Source: an uncultured Roseateles sp. (GTDB lineage: Bacteria > Pseudomonadota > Gammaproteobacteria > Burkholderiales > Burkholderiaceae_C). From it: a stretch of 64,000 bases of DNA. Positions 43,021 through 52,600 of the stretch are shown piece by piece. The notes beneath the pieces were generated by a model that was not told where the DNA came from, did no database searches, and worked only from the letters and a program-made list of their open reading frames with translations. The first letter of the stretch is position 1. Each line of letters starts with the position of its first letter. The stretch covers positions 1-64,000 of the forward strand of contig NZ_CAJYPS010000013.1 in assembly GCF_913777145.1 (NCBI RefSeq). Reading direction: 5' to 3'. Both the position numbers and the translations under genes were made by a program.

Positions 43021-43769
43021 CGCTGCGCGCACTGATCTGCGAGGACGAGCCGCTGGCGCGCGAGACGCTGCGCGACTTCATCGCCGCCACGCCCGGCCTG
43101 GTGGCCGTGGCCGAGGTGGCCAACGGGCGCGAGGCGCTGCGGCTGATGCGCGCGCTGGCGCCCGACCTGGTGTTCATGGACATCCAGATGCCCGAGCTGA
43201 CCGGGCTGGAGGTGGTGCGCCAGCTGCACGAGGCGGGCGAGGCGCTGCCGCCGGTGATCTTCACGACCGCCTACGACCAGCACGCGGTCGCGGCCTTCGA
43301 GCTGCATGCGCTGGACTACCTGCTCAAGCCCTTCACGCTGGCGCGCTTCCAGGCCGCGGTGCAGCGCGCGCTGAGCAGCCCGCCGCCGCCAGCGCAGCGC
43401 AGCGAGGCGGCGCTGAGTGCGCTGGGCGGCGTGGGCGGCGAGCCGCTGGCCCGCATCCTGGTGCGCGACCGTGGCCGCATCTTTCCGCTGGCGGTGGCCG
43501 ACATCGTGCACCTGCGCGCCGACCTGAAGTACACGCAGATCAGCGCGCGCGGCGAGGTCTTCCTGGTGCGCATGGCCCTCAGCGAGCTGGAGGCGCGGCT
43601 GGACCCGGCCCGCTTCATCCGCGTGCACCGCAGCGCCATCGTGAACCTGGATCACGTGGCCTCCATGAAGCCCGACGAGCAGAGCCAGCTGCAGATCCTG
43701 ATGCGCGACGGCAGCGAGCTGCTGGCCAATCGCGAGGCCAGCAAGCGGCTGCGCGATGCGGCGATCTGA
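43017..43769 (+). CDS. LytTR-family response regulator
   Basis: The 250-aa protein has a receiver domain (acidic Glu9/Asp10, phospho-acceptor Asp55 in FMDIQMPELTG, Lys in LLKPF) and a LytTR DNA-binding domain (about 145-245; RIFPLAVADIVHLRADLKY and FIRVHRSAIVNLDHV). It is the AlgR/LytR type and is the partner of the overlapping kinase upstream. Its 3' end contains a short triplication including the stop codon. Confidence 0.9.
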   Translation: MTLRALICEDEPLARETLRDFIAATPGLVAVAEVANGREALRLMRALAPDLVFMDIQMPELTGLEVVRQLHEAGEALPPVIFTTAYDQHAVAAFELHALDYLLKPFTLARFQAAVQRALSSPPPPAQRSEAALSALGGVGGEPLARILVRDRGRIFPLAVADIVHLRADLKYTQISARGEVFLVRMALSELEARLDPARFIRVHRSAIVNLDHVASMKPDEQSQLQILMRDGSELLANREASKRLRDAAI

Positions 43770-43798
43770 AACGGCGATCTGAGGCGGCGATCTGAAAC
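43758..43798. repeat. Three tandem copies of a stop-containing decamer
   Basis: GGCGATCTGA occurs three times in 41 bases with spacing of about 13-14 bases, starting inside the last codons of the LytTR gene. The second and third copies lie past its stop. This looks like local slippage or replication duplication. Confidence 0.6.
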
Positions 43799-43814
43799 GT
43801 CGCGCCGAGCTGCG

Positions 43815-45305
43815 TCAGAACAGCGACTGCTGGCCCTCGGGCTCGGTCGGCGCCTTGCGGCGGCGCGTCGTGCCGCTGCGCGGCAGGCCGGCCTTGCGCG
43901 AGCCGTGGCGCTGCTGGATGGCGTCGGCCTCCTGATGCGCGCGCTCGCCGCGGCGCAGGCCGTAGAGCGTGTCCTTGGCGCGCCTGAGCGCGGCGGCCTC
44001 GTCCACGATGGGGGCGGGGTAGGCCGGCGTGCCCCACTCGGGCAGCCAGCGGCGGCGGTAGAGGCCGTCGGGGTCGTGCTCCAGCGCCTGCTTGGCGGGC
44101 GAGTAGATGCGCAGCGTGTTGATGCCGGTGGTGCCGGACTGCATCTGCAGCTGGCTCCAGTGGATGCCGGGCTCGAAGTCCAGGAACAGCCGCGCCAGGT
44201 GCAGGCCTGGCGCGCGCCAGTGCAGCCACAGGTGGTAGGCCGCGAAGCTCACGAGCATGGCCCGCATGCGGAAGTTCAGCCAGCCGGTGGCGCGCAGCTG
44301 GCGCATGCAGGCGTCCACCATGGGGAAGCCGGTGCGGCCCTCGCACCAGGCGGCGAGCCGGGCCTGGTCTTCGGCGGTCATCTCGGGGCCGTCGCCCGGG
44401 CGCAGGCCGTCGTGGCTGCGCGCGAAGTTGCGGAACTCGATGGCGGGCTCGTCCTCCAGCTTCTGCATGAAGTGGCAATGCCAGCGCAGCCGACCGGCAA
44501 AGCTGCGCAGGTCGCGCACGAGCTGGCGGTCGGTGCTGCGGTGAATGGCCGCCTCGGTGGCCTGGTGCACGCAGCGCATGGAGATCGTGCCGTAGGCCAG
44601 GTGCTCGCTGAGGCGGCTGCAATGGGTCTCGGCGCTCAAGGGGCTGGAGAGGCTGCGCGAATAGCTCAGCGCCCGGCCGCCAAGAAAGCTGTCCAGCGTC
44701 GCCCAGGCATCGGCCTCGGTGGCGCCCAGCGCTGGCTGCGGCGGCGCGGGCAGGTCCAGCACCGGCAGCCGTGGCGTGAGCGGCAGGCCGCGCCAGCCGC
44801 CGTGCATGTCGATCTCGGGGCTGTTCATGCGGCGGTCCCAGCCCGCGGCCCAGCCGTTGCGGTTCGCGAGGCGCCGCACCACGCCGGTCTGCGGCCATTC
44901 GGTCCAGGCCACGCGCTGGGCCTGGCACCAGCGCGCCACCGCCCGGTCACGCTCATAGGTCCAGCCCGAGCCGGTCTCCTCGTGGCTCAGCAGATGGGTG
45001 ATGCCGTGGGCGCGGCGCAGCGCTTCCAGCGTGACCACCGCCTCGCCCTGCAGCACCAGCAGCGGCAGGCCGCGCGCAGCCAGCTCGGTCTGCAGCGCGG
45101 CCAGCGCCGCGCGCACGAAGCGCCAGTGCTGGGGGTGGAATTCCGGCGCGGCCAGCCAGGCCGGCTCCACCAGGTAGACCGCCAGCGCGCGCTCGAAGTG
45201 CGCGGCCTCGGCCAGCGGCGCGTGGTCGCGGGCGCGCAGGTCGCGCTTGAGCCAGACCAGCGCCGTGGCCGGGCCGGTGCGAAAGCCTCCTAAGCTCTCA
45301 GCCAT
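43815..45305 (-). CDS. Deoxyribodipyrimidine photolyase/cryptochrome family protein
   Basis: The 496-aa protein has an N-terminal alpha/beta antenna domain (about 14-140, starting ALVWLKRDLRARDHAPL) and a helical FAD-binding domain (about 200-450) with LAYGTISMRCVHQA, GRTGFPMVDACMRQL, TGWLNFRMRAML and GIHWSQLQMQSGTTGIN. The C-terminus (about 450-496) is a basic tail. It may repair UV-made pyrimidine dimers or act as a light sensor; the TGW-x-x-NFRMR and W-x-Q-x-Q patterns fit the photolyase-like cryptochrome branch. It overlaps the upstream gene by eight bases and is the last gene of a four-gene light-related operon. Confidence 0.88.
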   Translation of the reverse strand: MAESLGGFRTGPATALVWLKRDLRARDHAPLAEAAHFERALAVYLVEPAWLAAPEFHPQHWRFVRAALAALQTELAARGLPLLVLQGEAVVTLEALRRAHGITHLLSHEETGSGWTYERDRAVARWCQAQRVAWTEWPQTGVVRRLANRNGWAAGWDRRMNSPEIDMHGGWRGLPLTPRLPVLDLPAPPQPALGATEADAWATLDSFLGGRALSYSRSLSSPLSAETHCSRLSEHLAYGTISMRCVHQATEAAIHRSTDRQLVRDLRSFAGRLRWHCHFMQKLEDEPAIEFRNFARSHDGLRPGDGPEMTAEDQARLAAWCEGRTGFPMVDACMRQLRATGWLNFRMRAMLVSFAAYHLWLHWRAPGLHLARLFLDFEPGIHWSQLQMQSGTTGINTLRIYSPAKQALEHDPDGLYRRRWLPEWGTPAYPAPIVDEAAALRRAKDTLYGLRRGERAHQEADAIQQRHGSRKAGLPRSGTTRRRKAPTEPEGQQSLF

Positions 45306-46407
45306 TCACGCGGCTCCACCAGCGCGAGAAGCTGTCGCAGCGCGTGGCCACCGGCGCGAAATGCAGCGGCTCGGGCTGCTGTTCGATGCTGGCCGGCAGC
45401 CAGCGGCTGATATGCGGATTGGCCTGCGTGCGTACGCGGGCCGCGCCGCGCAGCGTATCGGCCAACTCGGCGGCCGTGCCCACCCAGAGGCGGTCGCTGA
45501 GTTGGGTCATGCGCTGCATCACCCAGGCCCAGCGCTGTTCGCTCCAGCGCAGGGCCGCATGGGCGTCGGTGATGACCACGCCCACGACATGGGCGCCGGC
45601 GGGCGGCTCACCCAGCGCCCAGGGGTGGGCCAGCCAGAGCTCATCGCCGCTCAGCGCCTGCGGGGTCGGGTCTTGCGCGGGGCGGTCCCGCAGCGGTGGC
45701 TCGTCCACGCCCGCACCGCTGCCGGCCGGCAGCGCCTGGGGGCGGCGGGCCAGCGCGTCCCAGGTCTCGTAGCTGAGGTCCACCGCGCTGCCCCAGCTGT
45801 GCCACTCGCGCGGTGCGAAGCGGGCCACATTGGCCGCGTCGAACAGATAGGGCTTGTGGCTGCCGGTGCCGGCCACCCATTGCCAGCTCAGGTGGTTGCT
45901 GGCCAGGTCGCCGTCCAGCAGGTGGGCGTAGAGCCAGTCGGCGCCCGCGCGCCAGTGGACCTTGCGGCCGTGCACCACATAGCTGGCCAGCCACATGCGG
46001 GCGTGGTTGTGCAGCGTGCCGGTGGCGTAGAGCGTGCGCACCGCCTGGTCTATGACCGGCACGCCGGTGGCGCCGCGGCGCACATCCTCGGGCAGCGTGC
46101 GCGCGTAATGGTGCTCGGCCAGCGGGCCCTCGTGCAGCGACTGCAGGATGGCGTCGCCGCGCTGCGCCCACACATGGCGCCAGTACTCGCGCCAGCCGAA
46201 CTCGAACACCAGCTTGTGCTGTGTGGGCAGGTCCAGCGCCGCCAGGCATTCAGGCACGCTCAGCAGGCCGTGCGTGACGTAGGGCGACAGGCCGGTGACC
46301 GCGCCCTGCAGATGGTTGCGCGTGCGGGCGTAGGCGGCCGCGTCCACCGCGGCCAGCCGCTCGCGCGCGGCGGCCAGCGTCGGCTCGGGCCTCGTTTCTG
46401 GCGTCAT
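45298..46407 (-). CDS. Antenna-less FAD-binding photolyase/cryptochrome-like protein
   Basis: The 369-aa protein begins almost directly with the helical FAD-binding region (about 10-230; TRNHLQGAVTGLSPYVTHG, VFEFGWREYWRHVWA, GTLHNHARMWLASYVVH, LLDGDLASNHLSWQWVAGTG). It lacks the N-terminal antenna domain of normal photolyases. The C-terminal ~130 residues (about 240-369) form an extra domain without a recognised match. The flavin pocket motifs look complete, so it may still bind FAD. It overlaps both neighbouring photolyase genes (ATGA at 46404-46407 and 8 bases at 45298-45305). The function is unknown. Confidence 0.82.
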   Translation of the reverse strand: MTPETRPEPTLAAARERLAAVDAAAYARTRNHLQGAVTGLSPYVTHGLLSVPECLAALDLPTQHKLVFEFGWREYWRHVWAQRGDAILQSLHEGPLAEHHYARTLPEDVRRGATGVPVIDQAVRTLYATGTLHNHARMWLASYVVHGRKVHWRAGADWLYAHLLDGDLASNHLSWQWVAGTGSHKPYLFDAANVARFAPREWHSWGSAVDLSYETWDALARRPQALPAGSGAGVDEPPLRDRPAQDPTPQALSGDELWLAHPWALGEPPAGAHVVGVVITDAHAALRWSEQRWAWVMQRMTQLSDRLWVGTAAELADTLRGAARVRTQANPHISRWLPASIEQQPEPLHFAPVATRCDSFSRWWSRVNG

Positions 46408-47936
46408 GCGAGCCGCTCCCGCAGCGCGCTCGCCTGGGCCTGGATGCGCGCCCGCTCGGCGGCGTCCACGCGAGAGAGGCCGCGCACCTGCAGCGCCAGG
46501 CGCGGGTGGTCCGCAAAGCGGGCCTCGTGGCGCAGCAGGAAGTCCCAGTACAGCGTGGTGAAGGGGCAGGCGCGCTCGCCCACGCGCTCGTCCGGCCGGT
46601 AGCGGCAGCCGCCGCACAGGGGGCTCTGGCGTGCGATGTATTTGCCGCTGGCGATGTAGGGCTTGCTGGCCATCAGCCCGCCGTCGGCGTACTGGCTCAT
46701 GCCCACGGTGTTGGGCAGCTCCACCCATTCCACCGCGTCCACATAGACGCTCAGATACCAGGCGTGCAGCTGCTGAGGCCGCACGCCGTAGAGCAGCGCG
46801 AACAGGCCGGTCACCATCAGGCGCTGGATGTGGTGGGCGTAGCCGTGCTCCAGCGTCTGCGTGATCGCATCGCGCAGGCAGGCCAGGTCGGTGTCGCCCG
46901 TCCAGTACCAGGGGGGCAGGTCGTGCGTGGCGTCCAGCGCATTGCCGTCGGCATAGGCGGGCATGCGGGTCCAGTAGATGCCGCGCACATATTCGCGCCA
47001 GCCCAGGATCTGGCGGATGAAGCCCTCGCCCGATGCGATGGGCACGCGGCCCGCGCGCACCGCGCCCTCGGCCGCGGCCACGACCTCCTGCGGCGTCAGC
47101 AGCTTGAGGTTGAGCGCGGCCGACAGCTGCGCGTGGTACAGCCAGGGCTCGCCGGGCCAGATCGCGTCCTGGTAGGGGCCGAACAGCGGCAGGCGCTCGG
47201 TGATGAAGGCGTCCAGCGCCTGCAGCGCCTGGGCGCGGGTCAGCGGCCAGGCGAAGCGCTCCAGCCGCCCCGGATGGCTCGCGAAGCGCTCGCGCACCAG
47301 CGCCAGCACCTCGCGGGTGATCGCGTCGGGCTCGAAGCGTGGCGGCTGCGGCAGGTCAAAGCCGGGGCCCGCCGGGCCGAAGGCCTCGCGGTTCTCGGCG
47401 TCGTAGTTCCAGGTACCGCCCAGCGGCTGGGCGCCGTCCATCAGCACGCCGAAGCGCTTGCGCAGCTCGCGGTAGAAGTACTCCATGCGCAGGCCCTTGC
47501 GGCCGCGCGCATGGGCCTCGAAATCGGCCGGCGTGGTGTAGAAGTGGCGGTCTTCGCGCAGCACCAGCGGCACGCCGGCTTCATCGGCCACGGCCTGCAG
47601 CGCCTGCAGCACGCGCCAGTCGCCGGGGCGGGTCAGCGCTAGGCGCTGGGGGCGCAGCAGGGCCAGGTCGGCGCGCAGTTGCTCGGCCAGGCTGGCGCAT
47701 GTGGCGGGGTCGTCCAGCCGGCGGTAGTGCAGCGGCCGGCCGGCCGCGCGCAAGGCCTCGGCGAAGTGGCGCATGCCGGCCAGGAAGATCGCGATGCGCG
47801 GCTGGCTGCTCCACACATGGGTGGACTCCTCCGCCACCTCGGCCATCCAGACCGCGTCCTGCGCGGCGTCGAAGCCGTCGAACGCGGCCGCGTCCAGGTC
47901 CAGCTGGTCGCCCAGCACCAGCACCAGCTCACGCAC
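46404..47936 (-). CDS. Iron-sulfur bacterial (6-4) photolyase/cryptochrome (PhrB/CryB type)
   Basis: The 510-aa protein matches the FeS-BCP class, with N-terminal LVLVLGDQL and a C-terminal Fe-S region. Cys353, Cys441, Cys444 and Cys457 have the same spacing (88, 3, 13) as the four cluster ligands of Agrobacterium PhrB (350, 438, 441, 454). It should bind FAD and a 4Fe-4S cluster and repair (6-4) photoproducts in light. GTG 47936 is chosen because AAGG lies nine bases upstream and the product then starts MRELVLVLGDQL as in homologues; GTG 47954 is an alternative. It overlaps the DUF2256 gene by eight bases. Confidence 0.92.
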   Translation of the reverse strand: MRELVLVLGDQLDLDAAAFDGFDAAQDAVWMAEVAEESTHVWSSQPRIAIFLAGMRHFAEALRAAGRPLHYRRLDDPATCASLAEQLRADLALLRPQRLALTRPGDWRVLQALQAVADEAGVPLVLREDRHFYTTPADFEAHARGRKGLRMEYFYRELRKRFGVLMDGAQPLGGTWNYDAENREAFGPAGPGFDLPQPPRFEPDAITREVLALVRERFASHPGRLERFAWPLTRAQALQALDAFITERLPLFGPYQDAIWPGEPWLYHAQLSAALNLKLLTPQEVVAAAEGAVRAGRVPIASGEGFIRQILGWREYVRGIYWTRMPAYADGNALDATHDLPPWYWTGDTDLACLRDAITQTLEHGYAHHIQRLMVTGLFALLYGVRPQQLHAWYLSVYVDAVEWVELPNTVGMSQYADGGLMASKPYIASGKYIARQSPLCGGCRYRPDERVGERACPFTTLYWDFLLRHEARFADHPRLALQVRGLSRVDAAERARIQAQASALRERLA

Positions 47937-48105
47937 GAGAACCGCCCTTGTCACGCCGGCAGCGCTCGCTGCAGTACTTCACCTCGGCCCAGGTTTGGGC
48001 CCAGGCCTTGCGCCAGCTCATGGGCCGGCCGCAGGCCTGGCAGGGCTTGGCCGGCAGAGAGGCCTTGTTGCCCTTGTGGCCGGGGGACTGAGCGGTGCGG
48101 GTCAT
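47929..48105 (-). CDS. DUF2256 small zinc-finger-like protein
   Basis: A 58-aa protein beginning MTRTAQSPGHKGNKASLPAK, with two Cys pairs: CQAC (22-25) and CSERC (45-49). The segment RPMSWRKAWAQTWAEVKYC is the DUF2256 hallmark. The family is very often found next to Fe-S photolyase genes, as here, and its Cys pairs suggest metal binding. It is the first gene of the four-gene operon and overlaps the photolyase gene by eight bases. Its role is unknown, possibly Fe-S or photolyase maturation. Confidence 0.88.
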   Translation of the reverse strand: MTRTAQSPGHKGNKASLPAKPCQACGRPMSWRKAWAQTWAEVKYCSERCRRDKGGSRA

Positions 48106-48198
48106 GGGGCGGCAGGATAGGACGCCGCCTTGCGCGCGGGCTGGCGCCCGCCGCCTTGTTGGCCGGATGAACCGGGTATGACTCGGCAGGCAGCCGGT

Positions 48199-49014
48199 TC
48201 AGTGCGACATCAGCACCGGCAGCGTCATGCCGTTCAGCAGCGTGCGGGTGGCGCCGCCCAGCACGCGTTCGGCCCAGCGGGGCCGGCCCCAGGCGCCCAT
48301 GACCAGCAGGTCGGCGCCGAGGTCGGCCGCGCGGCACAGCAGTTCGTGGCCCACGTCTATGGGCGAGGCCTCCAGCCTCACCTCGGCCTCCACGCCATGC
48401 CACATCAGCCAGCGTCGCAGCGCCTCCAGCCGCTGGCGGGCGGGTTCGGTGGGGGTGGCATCCAGCGGCGTGTCGCACTGCATCACCACCACCTGCTGCG
48501 CGCGGCACAGCAGCGGCAGCGCGTCGGTGAGGGCGCGGGCGGATTCGGGGCTGTCGTTCCAGCCCACCAGCACGCGCTCGCCCAGCGTGGCGGGCGCGCC
48601 GCTGTGCGGCCAGATCAGCGTGGGCCGGGCGCTTTGCAGCACGACCTCCTCCACCAGTGCACGCTCGTCGCCGTCCGTGGCCTGGCTCAGCAGTACCAGA
48701 TCGCTGCAGTGCGCGTGGCTGACCAGGGCCTCCCGCGCGTCGGTGGCGGCCAGCACGGTCTCCACCGACACCAGGCCCGCCGCGCGGCATTGCGCGGCAA
48801 AGGCCTGGGCGCGATGGCGGGCGGCCTCGCGCAGCCCGTCCAGCGCCGGGCCCAGCAGCGAGCCCGTGCCAAAGCCCAGCGAGGTGGGGATGCGCCCCAC
48901 GGCCGACAGCCCGACCAGATGGGCATCGAAGCGCCGCGCCAGGCGTATGGCCGCGTCCACGCGGGCCGGCGCGCTGGGGTGATCGTCCAGATGGAGCAAG
49001 AGGCTGCGCAGCAT
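48199..49014 (-). CDS. Tandem universal stress protein
   Basis: The 271-aa cytosolic protein has two UspA folds (about 1-135 and 145-271). The second ends with a nucleotide-binding-type GAWGRPRWAERVLGGATRTLL motif matching G-2x-G-9x-G-S/T. The first half lacks a clear glycine motif. USPs bind ATP or other ligands and act in stress survival. It is a single gene, about 90 bases upstream of the DUF2256 gene on the same strand, so read-through into the photolyase operon is possible. Confidence 0.87.
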   Translation of the reverse strand: MLRSLLLHLDDHPSAPARVDAAIRLARRFDAHLVGLSAVGRIPTSLGFGTGSLLGPALDGLREAARHRAQAFAAQCRAAGLVSVETVLAATDAREALVSHAHCSDLVLLSQATDGDERALVEEVVLQSARPTLIWPHSGAPATLGERVLVGWNDSPESARALTDALPLLCRAQQVVVMQCDTPLDATPTEPARQRLEALRRWLMWHGVEAEVRLEASPIDVGHELLCRAADLGADLLVMGAWGRPRWAERVLGGATRTLLNGMTLPVLMSH

Positions 49015-49140
49015 GGCGGACTCCCGTTGGGGCTGGGCTCCCAGCTTAGACCGCTGCGGGGCCGGCGGGTCTTGCGCCAGATCAGGTCCACGGCGCGGCC
49101 CGCCGCAGAATGCAGGCCTTGTGCGAAGGAGGGCGAACCG

Positions 49141-49620
49141 ATGACACGTTGGCGAACCGTGGGCTTGTCGCTGCTGCTGGGCGTCTGCGCCGGCAGCCTC
49201 AGGGCCCAGCCGGCCGATGCGCTGGCACCGCTGGGCTGGTTGGCGGGCTGCTGGGCCGAGGTGGGCGGCGAGCCGGGCTCGCAGGAGCAGTGGCTGGCGC
49301 CGGCGGGCGGCAGCATGCTGGGCATGAACCGCTCGCTGAAGGCCGGTCGCCTGGCCCAGTTTGAGTTCATGCTGATACGCGCGCGCTTCGATGGCCGGCT
49401 GGCCTTCGTGGCCTGGCCGGGCGGTCGTAACGAGACCGAATTCGTGCAGACCGCGCTGAGCGCGGACGAGGTGGTGTTCGACAGCGGCCGCAGCGACTTC
49501 CCGCAGCGCGTGATCTACCGCCGCACCGGCGAGGGCCGCATGAGCGGCCGCATCGAGGGCCTGGCCAACGGTCAGCCACGCGCGCTGGACTTTCCCTTTG
49601 TGCGCGCCGACTGCCGCTGA
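49141..49620 (+). CDS. Exported DUF6265-like protein
   Basis: The 159-aa product has a signal peptide (1 to about 22, ending SLRAQ) and a beta-rich lipocalin-like domain with LGWLAGCWAEV, EQWLAPAGGSMLGMNR and FEFMLIRARFDGRLAF, matching the DUF6265 pattern. An AAGGAGGG ribosome binding site (49127-49134) lies seven bases before ATG 49141. It is probably periplasmic; the function is unknown. It is divergent from the universal stress gene and converges on the oxidoreductase gene. Confidence 0.72.
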   Translation: MTRWRTVGLSLLLGVCAGSLRAQPADALAPLGWLAGCWAEVGGEPGSQEQWLAPAGGSMLGMNRSLKAGRLAQFEFMLIRARFDGRLAFVAWPGGRNETEFVQTALSADEVVFDSGRSDFPQRVIYRRTGEGRMSGRIEGLANGQPRALDFPFVRADCR

Positions 49621-49679
49621 GTTCGGCGGGCGACGCTGAATACGTCTCCGCGAGCGAGGGACTTGTTCTCAGCGTTGCC

Positions 49680-52600
49680 CTACAGCTCGGCCACGCCCTT
49701 GACCCGCACCGGCATCGCGACCGGCTGGGCCGGAGCCTCGGCCACGCGGCCATGGAATCGGTCCAGCAGCGCCTGCCACTGCTGCTTCACCGCGACCACG
49801 TTGGCGTGCTTCACATGGCCATAGCCGCGGATCTTTTCCGGCAGGCGGGCCAGCTCGACCGCGGTGGCCAGCTTGTCGGCGCTCAGTGAGGCCAGGATCT
49901 CGTCGATCAGCCGCTCGTAGTCCGCAATCAGCTGGCGCTCCATGCGGCGCTCCTCGGTCTTGCCGAAGAGGTCCAGCGCGGTGCCGCGCAGGCCCTTGAG
50001 CTTTGCCAGCCACTTGAAGGCGGTGAAGGCCCAGGCGCCCATCTCCAGCTTCTTCGCGCGGCCGTCCGGGCCGGGACGCGACAGCAGCGGCGGTGCGAGG
50101 TGGAAGGACAGCGATGACCAGTTCTCGAACTGGTCCTTCAAGGCCTTTTCGAAGCGGCCGTCGGTGTAGAGCCGCGCGACCTCGTACTCATCCTTGATGG
50201 CCAGCAGCTTGGCGTAGTAGCGCGCCACCGCCTGGGTCAGACGCTGGCCCTGGCCCAGCGCGCTCTCGGCAGCGCGCACGCGCTCCACCAGCGCGCGGTA
50301 GCGGGTGGCGTAGGCGGCGTCCTGGTAGTCCGTGAGGAACTGCGCGCGGCGCGCGATCAGCCCGTCCGGGCCGTCCAGCTGGTCGAAGTTGAAGAACTTC
50401 ACGACGTTGACCTCGCCGGCCATGCGCTGCAGTGCATCCGGCGCCGCGATGGCCAGGCGGCCCAGCGCGAACGCGGTCTTGTTGGCGTCCACCGCGACGC
50501 CGTTGAGCTCGATGGCGCGCATCAGCGCGGCCTCGCTGACCGGCACCAGGCCGCGCTGCCAGCAGGCGCCCAGCATGATGATGTTGCTGGGCAGGGTGTC
50601 GCCCATCAGGCGCTGCGCGATGTCCTGCGCGTCCACCGTCTCCAGCGCACCCTGCTCGCCCACGGCGAAGCGCATCTTGGCCAGCAGCGAGTCGGCCTGC
50701 AGCGAGGCATCCGGGTTGCGCACGAAGCCGGCTGTGGGCAGCTCGTGGGTGTTGGCCAGAATCACGGTGCGGCCAGCCTTGACCGTGCCCAAGGCGTCGG
50801 GTGACGCGCCCACCACCATGTCGCAGGCCAGCAGCACGTCGGCCTGCTGCGTGTCTATGCGCACCTGGTTGAGCAGGTCCAGCGTCGGCGCCACGCGCAC
50901 GAAGCTCAGCACCGCGCCGCCCTTTTGTGCGAAGCCCATGAAGTCGAGCACCGAGGCCTGCTTGCCCTCGAGGTGCGCGGCCATGCTGACCAGCGCGCCG
51001 ACCGTCACGACGCCGGTGCCGCCGACGCCGGTGACCAGCATGTCGAAGGGGCCCGTCCAGTGCCAGGCGGCAGGCGGCTGGACAGCCGCGATCTCGCGGG
51101 CCAGGTCTTGCGTGGTGTAGCTCGCACCGGCCTTCTTCTTCAGCACCGGGTCGTGCACCGACACGAAGCTCGGGCAGAAGCCGTTCACGCAGGAGAAGTC
51201 CTTGTTGCAGCTGCTCTGCTCGATGGCGCGCTTGCGGCCCCAGTCGGTCTCGACCGGCACCACGCTCAGGCAGTTGCTGGCCACGCCGCAGTCGCCGCAG
51301 CCTTCGCAGACGGCCTCGTTGATGAAGATGCGCTTGGGCGGGTCGGGGAACTCGCCCTTCTTGCGGCGGCGGCGCTTCTCGGCGGCGCAGGTCTGGTCGT
51401 AGATCAGCACGGTGACGCCCTCGATCTCGCGCAGTTCGCGCTGCACGGCGTCCATCTCGCGGCGGTCGTGGAAGGTGGTGCCGGCGGGGAAGAGGCCGTG
51501 GTGGCCTTCGTACTTGGCGATGTCGTCGGAGACGACGACCAGGCGCTTCACGCCCTCGGCCTCGACCTGGCGCGCGATCTGCGGCACGCTGGTGCTGCCG
51601 TCCACCGGCTGGCCGCCGGTCATGGCGACCGCGTCGTTGTAGAGGATCTTGTAGGTGATGTTGGCCTTGGCCGCGATGGCCTGGCGTATCGCCAGATAGC
51701 CCGAGTGGTAGTAGGTGCCATCGCCCAGGTTCTGGAAGACGTGCTTCTGCTTGGTGAAGCGCGAGTGCGCGGCCCAGTCCACGCCCTCGGCGCCCATCTG
51801 AATGAGGCCGGAGGTGCCGCGCTCCATCCAGCTCGCCATGAAGTGGCAGCCTATGCCGGCGAGAGCCCGCGAGCCCTCGGGCAGCTTGGTGGAGGTGTTG
51901 TGCGGGCAGCCCGAGCAGAAATAGGGCTGGCGGCGCACGCCATCGGCCGCGTTGGAGAGCAGACAGGGCGTCAGGAAGTCGACGACGAGGTGGCGGCGGT
52001 CCAGCGCGGGATTGAGCCGCGCGAGCCAGTCGGCCACGGTGTTCATGATGCGGCTCGGACGCAGCTCGCCGAGCGCCGACAGCACCGGCGCGCCGTGTTC
52101 ATCAGTCTTGCCCACGACACGCGGGCGCTGGAAGTCGGGCAGGTGGTACAGCAGCTCCTTGATCTGGCGCTCGACCACCGGGCCCTTCTCCTCGATGACC
52201 AGCACGTCGGTGAGGTTGCTGCAGAACTCGGTGATGCGCGTGGGCTCCAGCGGAAACACCAGGCCCACCTTGTAGACCCGCACGCCGGCGGCGGCCAGCG
52301 CGTTGGGGTCCAGGTCCAGCCGGCGCAGCACCTCCATGAAGTCGTAGTGCGCCTTGCCCACGGTCACTATGCCCAGCGTGGCGGCCGGGCTCACGACGAT
52401 GTGCTTGTCTATGCTGTTGAGCTTGGCGAAGGCGCGCACCGCGTCCAGCTTGTGGGCCAGGCGGGACTCCAGTTCCAGCGAGGGCAGGTCCACCGCGCGG
52501 ATATGCAGGTTCGTGGGCGGCGTGTGCTCGACCGGGTGCTCGAAGTTCAGCGCCACCGCGTCCAGGTCCACGGTCATGCCGCTCTCCACCACCTCGGAGA

